Below, one piece after another: positions 32,758 through 41,293 of a DNA stretch of 64,000 nucleotides. The notes under the pieces are model-generated. The model saw only the letters and a program-made list of their open reading frames with translations. It made no database searches and had not been told where the DNA came from. Every line of letters begins with the position of its first letter. The stretch's first letter is position 1. The DNA comes from Streptomyces sp. SID13726 (GTDB lineage Bacteria > Actinomycetota > Actinomycetes > Streptomycetales > Streptomycetaceae): NCBI RefSeq assembly GCF_010548375.1, contig NZ_JAAGLY010000011.1, forward strand, positions 124,001-188,000. The letters are read 5' to 3'. Both the position numbers and the translations under genes were made by a program.

Positions 32758-34038
32758 GTGGACGACTTCGAGAGCATCGACTTCTTCCGGGACGAGCGGC
32801 TCGTCGCGGACCCGTATCCGTACTTCGACGCCCTGCGCGGGCAGTGCCCGGTGCGCCGGGAGAGCCACCACGACGTGATGATGGTGACGGGGTACGACGA
32901 GGCGGTGCAGGTCTACAACGACACCGAGACCTTCTCCTCGTGCCTCTCGGTCAGCGGCCCCTTCCCCGGGTTCCCGGTGCCGCTGGAGGGCGACGACGTG
33001 AGCGCGCTCATCGAGGAGCACCGCGACGCGCTCCCGATGAGCGACCAGCTCCCCACCCTCGACCCGCCGAAGCACACCGATCACCGTGCCCTGCTGATGC
33101 GGCTGATCACTCCGAAGCGCCTCAAGGAGAACGAGGCGTCGATGTGGCACCTGGCCGACAGCCTCCTGGACGGTTTTCTCGCCCCGGGCGAAGGGGAGTT
33201 CATCGGCGGCTTCGCCGGGCCCTTCACCCTGCTGGTGATCGCCGACCTGCTCGGCGTGCCCGAGGAGGACCGCGCCGAGTTCACGGACCGGCTCCAGAAC
33301 CGCCCGTCCACCGAGGCGGGCGTCGGAAGCACCGGCGACGACAGCATGCACCACTCACCGCTGGAGTTCCTCTACGGCCGCTTCGCGGAGTACATCGCCG
33401 AGCGCCGCCGGGAACCGCGCGGTGACGTCCTCACCGGACTCGCGAGCGCGACCTTCCCCGACGGCTCGACGCCCGAGGTCGCCGATGTCGTACGGGTCGC
33501 CGCCAATCTCTTCGCCGCCGGTCAGGAGACCACGGTCCGGCTGCTGAGCACCGCGCTGCGGATCATCGCCGAACAGCCGGACGTGCAGCGGCTGTTGCGC
33601 ACCGAGCGGGACCGCATCCCGAACTTCGTCGAGGAGGCGCTGCGCGCCGAGAGCCCGGTCAAGGGCGACTTCCGGCTGTCGAGGGTGGCGACGACCGTGG
33701 GCGGGGTCGACATCCCGGCCGGGACCACGCTGATGGTGCTCAACGGCGCCGCCAACCGTGATCCGCGCCAGTTCGAGGACCCGGGCGGCTTCGACGTGCG
33801 CCGGGCGAACGTCCGCCGCCATCTGGCCTTCGGCCGTGGGGTGCACACCTGTCCGGGGGCGCCGCTGGCCCGCGCCGAGGCCCGGGTGACCATCGAGCGG
33901 ATCCTGGACCGTACGACGGACATCCGGATCGCCGAGTCCGTCCACGGGCCCGCCGACGCCCGGCGCTTCCAGTACGTGCCGACGTTCATCCTGCGCGGCC
34001 TGACCCACCTCAACCTGGAGTGGGGCGAGGTCCGTTGA
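32758..34038 (+). CDS. cytochrome P450
   Basis: A 426-residue class I P450. The I-helix has A-A-G-Q-E-T-T, an ExxR lies in E-E-A-L-R-A, and the heme loop F-G-R-G-V-H-T-C-P-G gives Cys365 as iron ligand. The start is GTG at 32758, about 12 bases after G-G-A-G-G-G-A-G. Its stop overlaps the TTG of the 3Fe-4S ferredoxin gene, so the pair is translationally coupled. It is only distantly like the P450 at 3397, so the island has two different hydroxylation steps. Confidence 0.92.
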   Translation: MDDFESIDFFRDERLVADPYPYFDALRGQCPVRRESHHDVMMVTGYDEAVQVYNDTETFSSCLSVSGPFPGFPVPLEGDDVSALIEEHRDALPMSDQLPTLDPPKHTDHRALLMRLITPKRLKENEASMWHLADSLLDGFLAPGEGEFIGGFAGPFTLLVIADLLGVPEEDRAEFTDRLQNRPSTEAGVGSTGDDSMHHSPLEFLYGRFAEYIAERRREPRGDVLTGLASATFPDGSTPEVADVVRVAANLFAAGQETTVRLLSTALRIIAEQPDVQRLLRTERDRIPNFVEEALRAESPVKGDFRLSRVATTVGGVDIPAGTTLMVLNGAANRDPRQFEDPGGFDVRRANVRRHLAFGRGVHTCPGAPLARAEARVTIERILDRTTDIRIAESVHGPADARRFQYVPTFILRGLTHLNLEWGEVR

Positions 34039-34223
34039 AGGTCACCGTCGACGACGACCGGTGCCGGGGACACGGGGTGTGCTGCACACTGTGCCCGGAG
34101 GTCTTCGACCTGAGCGACGACGGCTACGCCGTGGTGGAGACCCCCGAGGTCCCGGCCGAGTTCGAGGACGCGGTGCGCTCCGCCGCCGGGATGTGTCCCG
34201 AGCGCGCGATCACGATCAGCTGA
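34035..34223 (+). CDS. 3Fe-4S type ferredoxin
   Basis: A 62-residue ferredoxin with C-x2-H-x2-C (Cys10, His13, Cys16), an extra neighbouring Cys17 and Cys20, and the distal C-P near residue 54. It is homologous to the ferredoxin at 4768. The TTG start is fused to the P450 stop as TTGA, which makes it that P450's electron donor with high likelihood. No reductase is nearby. Confidence 0.88.
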   Translation: MKVTVDDDRCRGHGVCCTLCPEVFDLSDDGYAVVETPEVPAEFEDAVRSAAGMCPERAITIS

Positions 34224-34231
34224 GGAGAGCC

Positions 34232-34543
34232 ATGCCCAAGGGCTACGTCATCATCACCGAGGCCATCAGCGACCCGGCGGGCATGGCCGCCTACGGCCGG
34301 GCGGCCGCTGCCTCCATCGCCGAGAGCGGGGCGAAGGTCCTGGCCGCCGATCCCCGGCCGCGACTCCTAGAGGGCGAGTGGCACGGCGACCAGACCGTCG
34401 TACTGGAGTTCCCGTCGGCGGAGGCGGCCCGCGCCTGGTACGAGTCGGCGTCCTACGAGAAGGCGAAGCCCTTGCGGCAGGCGGCGGCCGAGTGCCGGGT
34501 CGTGATCGTGTCGGGGTTCGAGATGCCCACGCCGGGCGACTGA
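34232..34543 (+). CDS. DUF1330 family protein
   Basis: A 103-residue protein of the dimeric ferredoxin-like alpha/beta-barrel group, with the N-terminal K-G-Y-V-I-I-T-E and E-F-P-S-A-E-A-A-R-A-W-Y-E-S typical of DUF1330. The family's function is not established; related folds bind small molecules or act as monooxygenases. It has a G-A-G-G-A-G site 8 bases after the ferredoxin, so it is the third gene of the P450 operon. Confidence 0.85.
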   Translation: MPKGYVIITEAISDPAGMAAYGRAAAASIAESGAKVLAADPRPRLLEGEWHGDQTVVLEFPSAEAARAWYESASYEKAKPLRQAAAECRVVIVSGFEMPTPGD

Positions 34544-34668
34544 ACCGCCTGCCCCCCCGGTGCGGAGACTGAGTCGCCTGCCGCCGAGCCACGACCGGGC
34601 CGCCCTCCTCCGAGCCACGGCTGAGCCGCCCGCCCCGCGCCGTGACCAAGCCACCCGCCCCGCGCCCG
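34544..34668. other. GC-rich intergenic stretch with degenerate repeats
   Basis: The 125 bases between the convergent DUF1330 and SDR genes hold no gene. They consist of imperfect copies of GAGCCGCC/GAGCCACG-like words, such as GAGCCACG at two places. No clear terminator hairpin was found, although the region is likely to end both transcripts. Confidence 0.4.
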
Positions 34669-35487
34669 TCACCCGAGCCCCGCCAGCACACCCCCGTCGA
34701 CGAGCACGTCCACGCCGGTGAGGAAGGACGCCTCCTCGGACAGCAGGAAGGCGACCACGGCCGCGAGTTCCTCCGGGCGGCCCTCCCTTCCCAGCGCCGA
34801 CCGCTCGACGAGCGTCCTCATCGACGGATGCCCGGCCGCCTCCTGTCGCCCCTGCGGTGTCGCCACGATGCCCGGCGACACCGAGCAGACCCGGGCCCCG
34901 AGCGGGCCGAGCCGCATCGCCTCCCGCTGCACGAAGCGCTGGACTCCGCGCTTGGCCCAGCTGTAGGCGACGCCCGGCTCCTCCACTGCGGGACCGAGGG
35001 CGTCACGGAGCCGGTCGGGGAGGTCGGCGTCCAGCGGGGCGTCGAGGGCCTCGTCGGCGGCGGGGTTCGGCTCGGCGGCGCCCAGCCGGGCCGCCATGGA
35101 GGCGAAGCACACCATCGCCGTGCCGTCGCCGGCCAGCGGTCGCAGCGCCTCGGCCAGCAGGGCCGTACCGACGAGGTCGACCTGGAGGATGCGCCGCCAG
35201 TCGGCCATGGTCGGGGAGATGCCGGCCGCGTGGGCGACTGCGCGGAGGGTGCCCGACGCGGCGACGCGGGCGGCGAGTCGGGCCAGACCGTCGCGGTCGG
35301 TGACGTCCAGGACGAACGGCTCGACGACGGCCCGGTGTTCGCCGGCCGACAGCTCCTGGGCCGCCGCGGTCACCGTCGCCCCGTCGAGGTCGACCAGCAG
35401 CAACCGGTCCACCCTGGCGGCCAGTCGGCGCGCGCACTCCAGTCCCATCCCCCGGCCCGCGCCGGTGACGATCCCCACGCCGGTCAT
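34669..35487 (-). CDS. SDR family oxidoreductase (3-alpha-hydroxysteroid dehydrogenase-like)
   Basis: A 272-residue SDR with T-G-A-G-R-G-M-G (8-15) and Y-S-W-A-K in the active site, plus an insertion before the Tyr rich in acidic residues. This layout recalls 3-alpha-hydroxysteroid dehydrogenase/carbonyl reductases, which have the same pre-Tyr insertion; the steroid link is not otherwise supported here. The ATG overlaps the VOC gene's stop (ATGA). It is last in the TetR-VOC-SDR operon. Confidence 0.87.
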   Translation of the reverse strand: MTGVGIVTGAGRGMGLECARRLAARVDRLLLVDLDGATVTAAAQELSAGEHRAVVEPFVLDVTDRDGLARLAARVAASGTLRAVAHAAGISPTMADWRRILQVDLVGTALLAEALRPLAGDGTAMVCFASMAARLGAAEPNPAADEALDAPLDADLPDRLRDALGPAVEEPGVAYSWAKRGVQRFVQREAMRLGPLGARVCSVSPGIVATPQGRQEAAGHPSMRTLVERSALGREGRPEELAAVVAFLLSEEASFLTGVDVLVDGGVLAGLG

Positions 35488-35939
35488 CCGTTCCTCCCGC
35501 CGGTCGCCCAGTACCGTTCCAGGACCGGTTGCAGCTCCCGGGTCACCAGCTCCACGCGTGCTCCTCCGGCAGCGCGGTGGAACGCCCAGTACGGAGTGCC
35601 GTCGGGCCGTCTGCCCTGGGCCTCCAACTCATGGCCACGACCGGCGAGTTCGGCGGAGTCGGCGGCCACGTCGTCGGACCAGTAGCCGAGGTGGTGGACG
35701 CCGGAGTCGGCGGGCTGCCACAGCGTCCCCGGCACACTCCGCACCAGCTCGACGCGGGGCGTGGACTTCGAGTACACGGACCTGAGGTCGAGGACGGCGT
35801 CCCCCTCCGGCAGCCGCACCCGCGTCGAGCCGCCCATCTCCGCGCACCACTCGTATCCGAACAGGGCCGTCAACTCGGCGGCGGCTGCGGCGAGATCGTC
35901 GACGACGATCCCGGCATGGAACTGATCGCTCGGCTTCAC
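35484..35939 (-). CDS. VOC family (glyoxalase/bleomycin resistance fold) protein
   Basis: A 151-residue protein with two beta-alpha-beta-beta-beta modules: the first opens with F-H-A-G-I-V-V-D-D-L, the second with V-H-H-L-G-Y-W-S-D-D-V. Putative metal ligands are the His in each opening strand and Glu in the later strands. VOC proteins include epimerases (methylmalonyl-CoA epimerase-like), dioxygenases and lyases. The GTG start at 35939 overlaps the TetR stop (GTGA) and has A-G-G-A-G upstream. Confidence 0.85.
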   Translation of the reverse strand: MKPSDQFHAGIVVDDLAAAAAELTALFGYEWCAEMGGSTRVRLPEGDAVLDLRSVYSKSTPRVELVRSVPGTLWQPADSGVHHLGYWSDDVAADSAELAGRGHELEAQGRRPDGTPYWAFHRAAGGARVELVTRELQPVLERYWATGGRNG

Positions 35940-36574
35940 TCGTACGCTCCTCGGGGTGCGACCGTGCGCAGACAGAACCGGGTGATGTGGTCGACGTCGG
36001 CGCCCGTCGGGGGCGTGCGGCGCCACAGGTGGTCCGCGAGCCTGCCCATCGTGGCGTGGGCGGCCAGGGACGCGTCCAACTCGGGGTTCTCGCTGCCGAG
36101 TTCGCCGTACGGCTCGCGCAGCAGCTCCGCCAGCAGGCCCGCGGTCGAGGGCGGGCCGGACAGGAACCCCTCCCCCACGCTCTGGGCGTTCCACATGACG
36201 GCGAGCGTGGTCGCCGCCGTCTCCTCGTCCATGGCCTGGGACAGCACGCCCTCGACCCAGCGGTGCACCTTGTCCTCGGGCGCCGGCTCCTTGGCCATCC
36301 GGTGGGCGAGGTAGCCGCACAGTCGCGCGGCGCCGTCCTCCAGGATCGCGGCGACCAGGGCGTCCTTGGACCGGAAGTGCCGGTAGAACGCCTCGTTGGA
36401 CAGCCCGGACGCCGCCACGATGTCGGCGACCCGCGGCCGTGAGGCGGTGCCGCGGCGCCGCATGACCTCCAGAGCCGCGTCCAGCAGGGCGCGCACCTCA
36501 CCGGCGTACCGGGCACCGCGCCCGGCCAGTGCCTGGCGGGCGATGCGCTCGGCCAGGTCCTCCGACTCTTCCAT
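35936..36574 (-). CDS. TetR family transcriptional regulator
   Basis: A 212-residue regulator with an N-terminal helix-turn-helix (P-R-V-A-D-I-V-A-A-S-G-L-S, then F-Y-R-H-F). The C-terminal ligand domain is all helical. I chose ATG 36574, since the upstream ATG at 36613 abuts the operator at 36614-36628 and would leave no room for a promoter; neither has a strong ribosome site. It is divergent from the ACAD/kinase pair. It is a leading candidate to bind the island palindrome and to regulate itself. Confidence 0.88.
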   Translation of the reverse strand: MEESEDLAERIARQALAGRGARYAGEVRALLDAALEVMRRRGTASRPRVADIVAASGLSNEAFYRHFRSKDALVAAILEDGAARLCGYLAHRMAKEPAPEDKVHRWVEGVLSQAMDEETAATTLAVMWNAQSVGEGFLSGPPSTAGLLAELLREPYGELGSENPELDASLAAHATMGRLADHLWRRTPPTGADVDHITRFCLRTVAPRGAYE

Positions 36575-36601
36575 AACGTCGTTCCGCGTCAGGGGAATTG
36601 T

Positions 36602-36628
36602 GTTCTCTTTCATGAGAACGCTATTCTG
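36602..36628. promoter_or_regulatory. triple half-site island operator between TetR and ACAD genes
   Basis: GAGAAC-GCT-ATTCTG at 36614-36628 matches the island palindrome. Upstream, GTTCTC at 36602-36607 forms a second inverted repeat with GAGAAC across 6 bases, so three half-sites stand in a row. It lies between the TetR start (36574) and the ribosome site of the dehydrogenase (36651), the classic place for TetR autoregulation. Confidence 0.7.
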
Positions 36629-36650
36629 GCAGCCGCCGGAAGGAGACACA

Positions 36651-37952
36651 ATGCCGTGGGACTTCGAAACCGAACCGGACTACCAGGCGCAGCTCGACTG
36701 GGCCGCCCGGTTCGTGCGTGAGGAGGTCGAGCCCCTCGATCTCCTGTGGGACGGCCTCCAGTTCACCCCGCCCGACGAGAACCTCCGCCGCGTCCTGGAC
36801 CCGCTGAAGAAGGAGGTGCGCGCCCATGGACTGTGGGCCACGCACCTCGGCCCCGAGCTGGGCGGCGAGGGCCATGGCCAGGTCAAGCTCTGCCTGCTCA
36901 ACGAGATCCTGGGCCGCTCCTCCTGGGCCCCGATCGTCTTCGGCTGCCAGGCCCCGGACACGGGCAATGCCGAGATCCTCGCCCACTACGGCACCCCGGG
37001 GCAGAAGGACCGCTATCTGCGCCCGCTGCTCGACGGCGAGATCTTCTCCTGCTACTCGATGACGGAGCCTCAGGCGGGCTCCGACCCCAAGGAGTTCACC
37101 ACCCGGGCCGTGCAGGACGGCGACGACTGGGTGCTCAGCGGCTGGAAGTACTTCTCGTCCAACGCGCGGACCGCCGCCTTCTTCATCGTGATGGCGGTGA
37201 CCGACCCGGACGGCGACCCGTACAGGAGCATGTCGATGTTCCTGGTCCCCGCCGGCACACCGGGCATCGTCATCGAGCGCAACGTGGCCCTCGCCGGTGA
37301 GCCGGAGGAACGCGGTTCGCACGCGCTCGTGCACTACGACGACGTACGGGTCCCGGCGGACGCGCTGCTCGGCGGCGAGGGCCAGGCCTTCGTGATCGCC
37401 CAGACGCGGCTCGGCGGCGGGCGGATCCACCACGCCATGCGGACGATCGGCCTGGCGGGCAAGGCCTACGAGATGATGTGCGAGCGGGCCCTGAGCCGGC
37501 GGACCCAGGGCGAGCGGCTCGCCGACAAGCAGTTCGTGCAGGGGCACATAGCCGACTCGTACGCGCAGCTCACGCAGTTCCGGCTGGCCGTGCTGCACAC
37601 CGCCTGGAAGATCGACAAGCACAACGACTACCGCAAGGTCCGCAAGGACATCGCGATGGTCAAGACCCAGCTCCCGGCGGTGCTGCACGACATCGCCCAC
37701 CGCGCCGTCCAGGTCCACGGGGCGCTCGGGGTCAGCGGTGACATGCCGCTGTTCCGGATGCTGCTCGGCGCGAGCGTCCTCGGCATCGCCGACGGCCCGA
37801 CCGAGGTCCACAAGGTGACCGTCGCCCGTCAGGTGCTCCGCGACCACAAGCCGAGCGAGGACCTGTGGCCCAGCGCCTACCTGCCCAAACGGGTGGCGGC
37901 GGCGCGCGCCAAGTACGCCGAGTTCCTTCCCGACGAGGCGGGTACCCGGTGA
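36651..37952 (+). CDS. acyl-CoA dehydrogenase, ACAD10/ACAD11-like
   Basis: A 433-residue acyl-CoA dehydrogenase whose core resembles ACAD10/11: T-E-P-Q-A-G-S-D in the FAD strand and G-R-I-H-H-A-M-R-T-I-G-L-A at the middle helices, where human ACAD11 has G-R-I-H-H-C-M-R-T-V-G-L-A. In known systems such proteins act with an APH-like kinase to turn 4-hydroxyacyl-CoA into enoyl-CoA through a phosphorylated intermediate. The next gene is just such a kinase, overlapping by GTGA. It is controlled from the operator at 36614. Confidence 0.92.
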   Translation: MPWDFETEPDYQAQLDWAARFVREEVEPLDLLWDGLQFTPPDENLRRVLDPLKKEVRAHGLWATHLGPELGGEGHGQVKLCLLNEILGRSSWAPIVFGCQAPDTGNAEILAHYGTPGQKDRYLRPLLDGEIFSCYSMTEPQAGSDPKEFTTRAVQDGDDWVLSGWKYFSSNARTAAFFIVMAVTDPDGDPYRSMSMFLVPAGTPGIVIERNVALAGEPEERGSHALVHYDDVRVPADALLGGEGQAFVIAQTRLGGGRIHHAMRTIGLAGKAYEMMCERALSRRTQGERLADKQFVQGHIADSYAQLTQFRLAVLHTAWKIDKHNDYRKVRKDIAMVKTQLPAVLHDIAHRAVQVHGALGVSGDMPLFRMLLGASVLGIADGPTEVHKVTVARQVLRDHKPSEDLWPSAYLPKRVAAARAKYAEFLPDEAGTR

Positions 37953-38977
37953 TCGACGTCGAGCGACTGGCCAACTGGCTGGACCAGTCCGGGCTCCCCG
38001 GGAAGGGCGAGCCGATCGAGCACCGGTACGTCTCCGGCGGCGCTCAGAACGAGATCTACGAGATCCGGCGCGGCGACCTGCACTGCGCCCTGCGCATCCC
38101 GCCGCCCACGGCCCCGGCCGCCCGGGACGAGGGGATCCTGCGGGAGTGGCGGATCATCGAGGCGCTGAACGGCACGGACGTCCCGCACACCGAGGCGGTC
38201 GCCGTCTGCACGGACCCCGCGGTCCTGGGCCGCACCTTCTATCTCATGGAGTTCGTCGACGGCTGGTCCCCCATGGGCGTACGAGGCTGGGCGGCCCCCT
38301 TCGACACCGACCTCAGCGCGCGGGCCGGCCTCGGGTACCGGCTCGCGGAGGGCATCGCCCTGCTCTCCAAGGTGGACTGGCGGGCGAAGGGCCTGCACGA
38401 CCTGGGCCGCCCCGACGGCTTCCACGAGCGTCAGGTCGACCGCTGGACGCGCTACCTGGACCGGGTGAAGGGCCGCGAGCTGCCCGGCTTCGACGAGGCC
38501 TCCGCCTGGCTGCGCGCCCACAAGCCCCTCGACTACGTCCCCGGCCTGATGCACGGCGACTACCAGTTCGCCAACGTCATGTTCCGGCACGGCGCTCCGG
38601 CCCGGCTCGCCGCGATCGTCGACTGGGAGATGGGCACGGTCGGCGACCCCAAGCTGGACCTCGCCTGGATGCTGCGCGGCTGGCCCGAGGACACCAGCAC
38701 CCCCGAGGCGGCCACCGCCCTCTACGTCGACCTGACCGGCATGCCCGCACGGACCGAACTGATCCGGCACTACGCCTCGGTCTCGGGCCGCCAGGTCGAC
38801 GACATGGACTACTACGACGTCCTCGCCCAGTGGAAGCTGGCGATCGTCCTGGAGCAGGGCTTCCAACGGGCGGGCGACAACGAGAAGTTGCGGGCGTTCG
38901 GCCCGATGGTCCTCGACCTCATGCGGAGCGCGGCGGAACTGGCGGAGACGACGGGCTACGGAGTCGCTGCCCCGTAG
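37949..38977 (+). CDS. APH-like phosphotransferase (ACAD10/11 kinase-domain type)
   Basis: A 342-residue aminoglycoside-phosphotransferase-fold kinase. The catalytic segment H-G-D-Y-Q-F-A-N (His202 to Asn209) and the metal-binding V-D-W-E near Asp225 with G-D-P-K-L-D-L are intact. Homologues LvaA of Pseudomonas putida and the N-terminal domain of ACAD10/11 phosphorylate the 4-hydroxyl of 4-hydroxyacyl-CoAs. The GTG overlaps the dehydrogenase stop, so the two act together with high likelihood. It is not expected to confer drug resistance. Confidence 0.9.
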   Translation: MIDVERLANWLDQSGLPGKGEPIEHRYVSGGAQNEIYEIRRGDLHCALRIPPPTAPAARDEGILREWRIIEALNGTDVPHTEAVAVCTDPAVLGRTFYLMEFVDGWSPMGVRGWAAPFDTDLSARAGLGYRLAEGIALLSKVDWRAKGLHDLGRPDGFHERQVDRWTRYLDRVKGRELPGFDEASAWLRAHKPLDYVPGLMHGDYQFANVMFRHGAPARLAAIVDWEMGTVGDPKLDLAWMLRGWPEDTSTPEAATALYVDLTGMPARTELIRHYASVSGRQVDDMDYYDVLAQWKLAIVLEQGFQRAGDNEKLRAFGPMVLDLMRSAAELAETTGYGVAAP

Positions 38978-38999
38978 ACGGTCGTGGCGCCGAACTCCC

Positions 39000-40148
39000 T
39001 CACAGGCCCAGCGACTTCGCGATGATGACCTTCATGACCTCGCTCGTGCCGGCGTAGATCCGGGTGATCCGGGCGTCGGTGTACAGCCGGGCGATCGGGT
39101 ACTCCGTCATATAGCCGTAGCCGCCGAAGAGTTGCAGGCACCGGTCGACGACACGGGCCTGCATCTCGGTGCAGAACAGCTTCACCTTCGCCGCGTCGGA
39201 GCCGGACAGTTCACCGTCGACCAGGGACAGGACCGCCCGGTCCAGCATGGCCTGCGCGGCCTCGATCTCGGCGGCGACGGCGGCGAGTTCGAACTTGGTG
39301 TTCTGGAAGGACGCGACCGTCCGTCCGAAGACCTCGCGCTCCTTGACGTAGTCGATCGTGGTGTCCAGCGCGGCCCGCGCCTGGGCGACCGAGCCGACGG
39401 CGACCGTCATCCGTTCCTGCGGGAGGTTGTGGCCGAGGTAGCGGAAGGCTGCGCCCTCCTCCCCCAGCCGGTTGGCCACGGGTACGCGCACGTCGTCGAA
39501 GGCCAGCTCGACGGTGTCCTGGACCTTGATGCCCATCTTGTCGAGGACGCGCCCGCGGGTGAACCCGGACATGCCGTCCTCGACGATCAGCAGGGTCAGT
39601 CCGGCCCGCCGGTCGTCGGGGTCGGTGGCGGTGCGGGCGACGACGATCACCAGGTCGGCGAGGAGTCCGCCGGTGATGAAGGTCTTGGCGCCGTTCAGGA
39701 CATAGGTGTCCCCGTCCCGGACGGCGGTGGTGCGGATGCCGGCCAGGTCGGATCCGGTGCCGGGCTCCGTCATGGCGATCGCGGTGAGGAGCGTGCCGGC
39801 CGCGAGTCCGGGCAACCAGCGTCGGCGCTGGTCCTCGTCGGCGTAGGCGAGGAAGTAGGGCAGGACGACGTCCAGTTGGGTGCGGACCGTGCCGAGGGTA
39901 ACGAGGGCGCGGGAGGACTCCTCTTGGAGGACGACGTTGTACCGGTAGTCGTCGAGTCCCGTGCCGCCGTACTCCTCGGGGATCGACATGCCCAACAGCC
40001 CGAGCTCACCGAGCTGTTCGAAGAGCGAGCGCGGCAGGCGGCCCGCCTTCTCCCAGTCGGCGTAGTGCGGGACGACCTCCTTGGCCACGAACTCCCGGAC
40101 CAGTTTGCGGAATTCCTCGTGGTCGGCGTCAAAGACGTCTCGGCGCAC
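39000..40148 (-). CDS. acyl-CoA dehydrogenase
   Basis: A 382-residue acyl-CoA dehydrogenase of standard length with P-E-E-Y-G-G, T-E-P-G-T-G-S-D and G-G-Y-G-Y-M-T-E-Y, whose Glu fits the catalytic base. The C-terminal Y-A-G-T-S-E-V-M is the usual CoA/FAD-binding end. The GTG start follows G-G-A-G-G-G-G. It is the last gene of the twelve-gene leftward operon beginning at 51105, 11 bases after the thiolase. Confidence 0.93.
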   Translation of the reverse strand: MRRDVFDADHEEFRKLVREFVAKEVVPHYADWEKAGRLPRSLFEQLGELGLLGMSIPEEYGGTGLDDYRYNVVLQEESSRALVTLGTVRTQLDVVLPYFLAYADEDQRRRWLPGLAAGTLLTAIAMTEPGTGSDLAGIRTTAVRDGDTYVLNGAKTFITGGLLADLVIVVARTATDPDDRRAGLTLLIVEDGMSGFTRGRVLDKMGIKVQDTVELAFDDVRVPVANRLGEEGAAFRYLGHNLPQERMTVAVGSVAQARAALDTTIDYVKEREVFGRTVASFQNTKFELAAVAAEIEAAQAMLDRAVLSLVDGELSGSDAAKVKLFCTEMQARVVDRCLQLFGGYGYMTEYPIARLYTDARITRIYAGTSEVMKVIIAKSLGL

Positions 40149-40159
40149 GGTCCCCTCCT

Positions 40160-41293
40160 TCAGGAAACGAGTTCGAGGAGGGTGGCGTTGGCCGTGCCGC
40201 CGCCCTCGCACATGGTCTGGAGTCCGTAGTGGATGCCGTGGTCGCGCATGTGGTGGATCATGCGGGTGGCCAGGACGGCGCCCGAGGCCCCGAGCGGATG
40301 CCCCAGGGCGATGGCACCGCCCAAGGGGTTGACCAGCGCGGGGTCGGCTCCGGCCTCGGCGAGCCAGGCGAGCGGCACGGAGGCGAACGCCTCGTTCACC
40401 TCGAAGACCCCGACCTCGGCGAGACCCACACCCGTTTGCCGCAGTACCTTCTCGGTGGCCGGGATCGGGCCCGTGAGCATGAGCACGGGGTCGGAGCCGG
40501 TGACGACTCCCCCGCGACAGCGCACGATCGGCGTCAGCCCCAGCTCCCTTGCCCGCTCCGGAGTCGTCACCAGCAGGGCGGCCGCCCCGTCGGAGATCTG
40601 GGAGGCGTTGCCCGCGTGGATCACCCCGTCGTCCAGGAAGGCGGGCTTGAGGGCGGACAGCCTCTCGACGGTACTGCCCCGCCGTATGCCCTCGTCGGCC
40701 GTGACCGCGCCCACCGGCACGATCTGCGCGTCGAAGGCACCGGCGTCCTGGGCGATGGCGGCCCGTTCGTGGGACAGGGCCGCGTACTCGTCCAGGCGAG
40801 TACGCGAGAGCCCCCACTTCTGCGCGATCTTCTCGGCGGAGACACCCTGGTTGAAGTCGAACCCCGGGTATCGGGCGAGGACTTGGGGGCCGTACGGCAT
40901 CCCGGTGGCCCGCGCCGAGCCGAGCGGCACCCGGCTCATCACCTCGACCCCGCCCGCCACGACGACGTCCTGCCGGCCCGACATCACGGCCTGCACCGCG
41001 AAGTCGAGGGCCTGCTGGCTCGATCCGCAGGCCCGGTTGACGGTGGTGCCGGGGATCGTCTCGGGCCAGCCTGCGGCGAGGACGGCGTAGCGGCCGATGT
41101 TGCTGGACTGGTCGCCGACCTGGGAGACGCAGCCCCAGACGACGTCGTCCACGATCGCGGGGTCGATGCCGGTCCGGCGGGCCAGCTCACGGAGGACCAG
41201 GGCCGAAAGGTCGGCGGCGTGGACCTCCGAGAGACCTCCGTTGCGTTTGCCCACCGGCGTCCGGACAGCCTCGACGATCACTGCTTCACGCAT
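40160..41293 (-). CDS. thiolase (acetyl-CoA acyltransferase, FadA type)
   Basis: A 377-residue thiolase with the full catalytic set: nucleophile Cys89 in N-R-A-C-G-S-S, His332 in G-H-P-L-G-A-S-G, acid Cys362 in T-M-C-E-G-G-G, and N-E-A-F. It should cleave a 3-oxoacyl-CoA with CoA. The ATG at 41293 lies inside the end of the crotonase gene (8-base overlap) after G-G-A-G-G. It is followed by an acyl-CoA dehydrogenase in the same operon. Confidence 0.94.
   Translation of the reverse strand: MREAVIVEAVRTPVGKRNGGLSEVHAADLSALVLRELARRTGIDPAIVDDVVWGCVSQVGDQSSNIGRYAVLAAGWPETIPGTTVNRACGSSQQALDFAVQAVMSGRQDVVVAGGVEVMSRVPLGSARATGMPYGPQVLARYPGFDFNQGVSAEKIAQKWGLSRTRLDEYAALSHERAAIAQDAGAFDAQIVPVGAVTADEGIRRGSTVERLSALKPAFLDDGVIHAGNASQISDGAAALLVTTPERARELGLTPIVRCRGGVVTGSDPVLMLTGPIPATEKVLRQTGVGLAEVGVFEVNEAFASVPLAWLAEAGADPALVNPLGGAIALGHPLGASGAVLATRMIHHMRDHGIHYGLQTMCEGGGTANATLLELVS

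Noticed and set aside
37949..38977. An aminoglycoside resistance gene
   Set aside because: The APH fold is real, but overlap with an ACAD11-like dehydrogenase and the catabolic context fit a 4-hydroxyacyl-CoA kinase.
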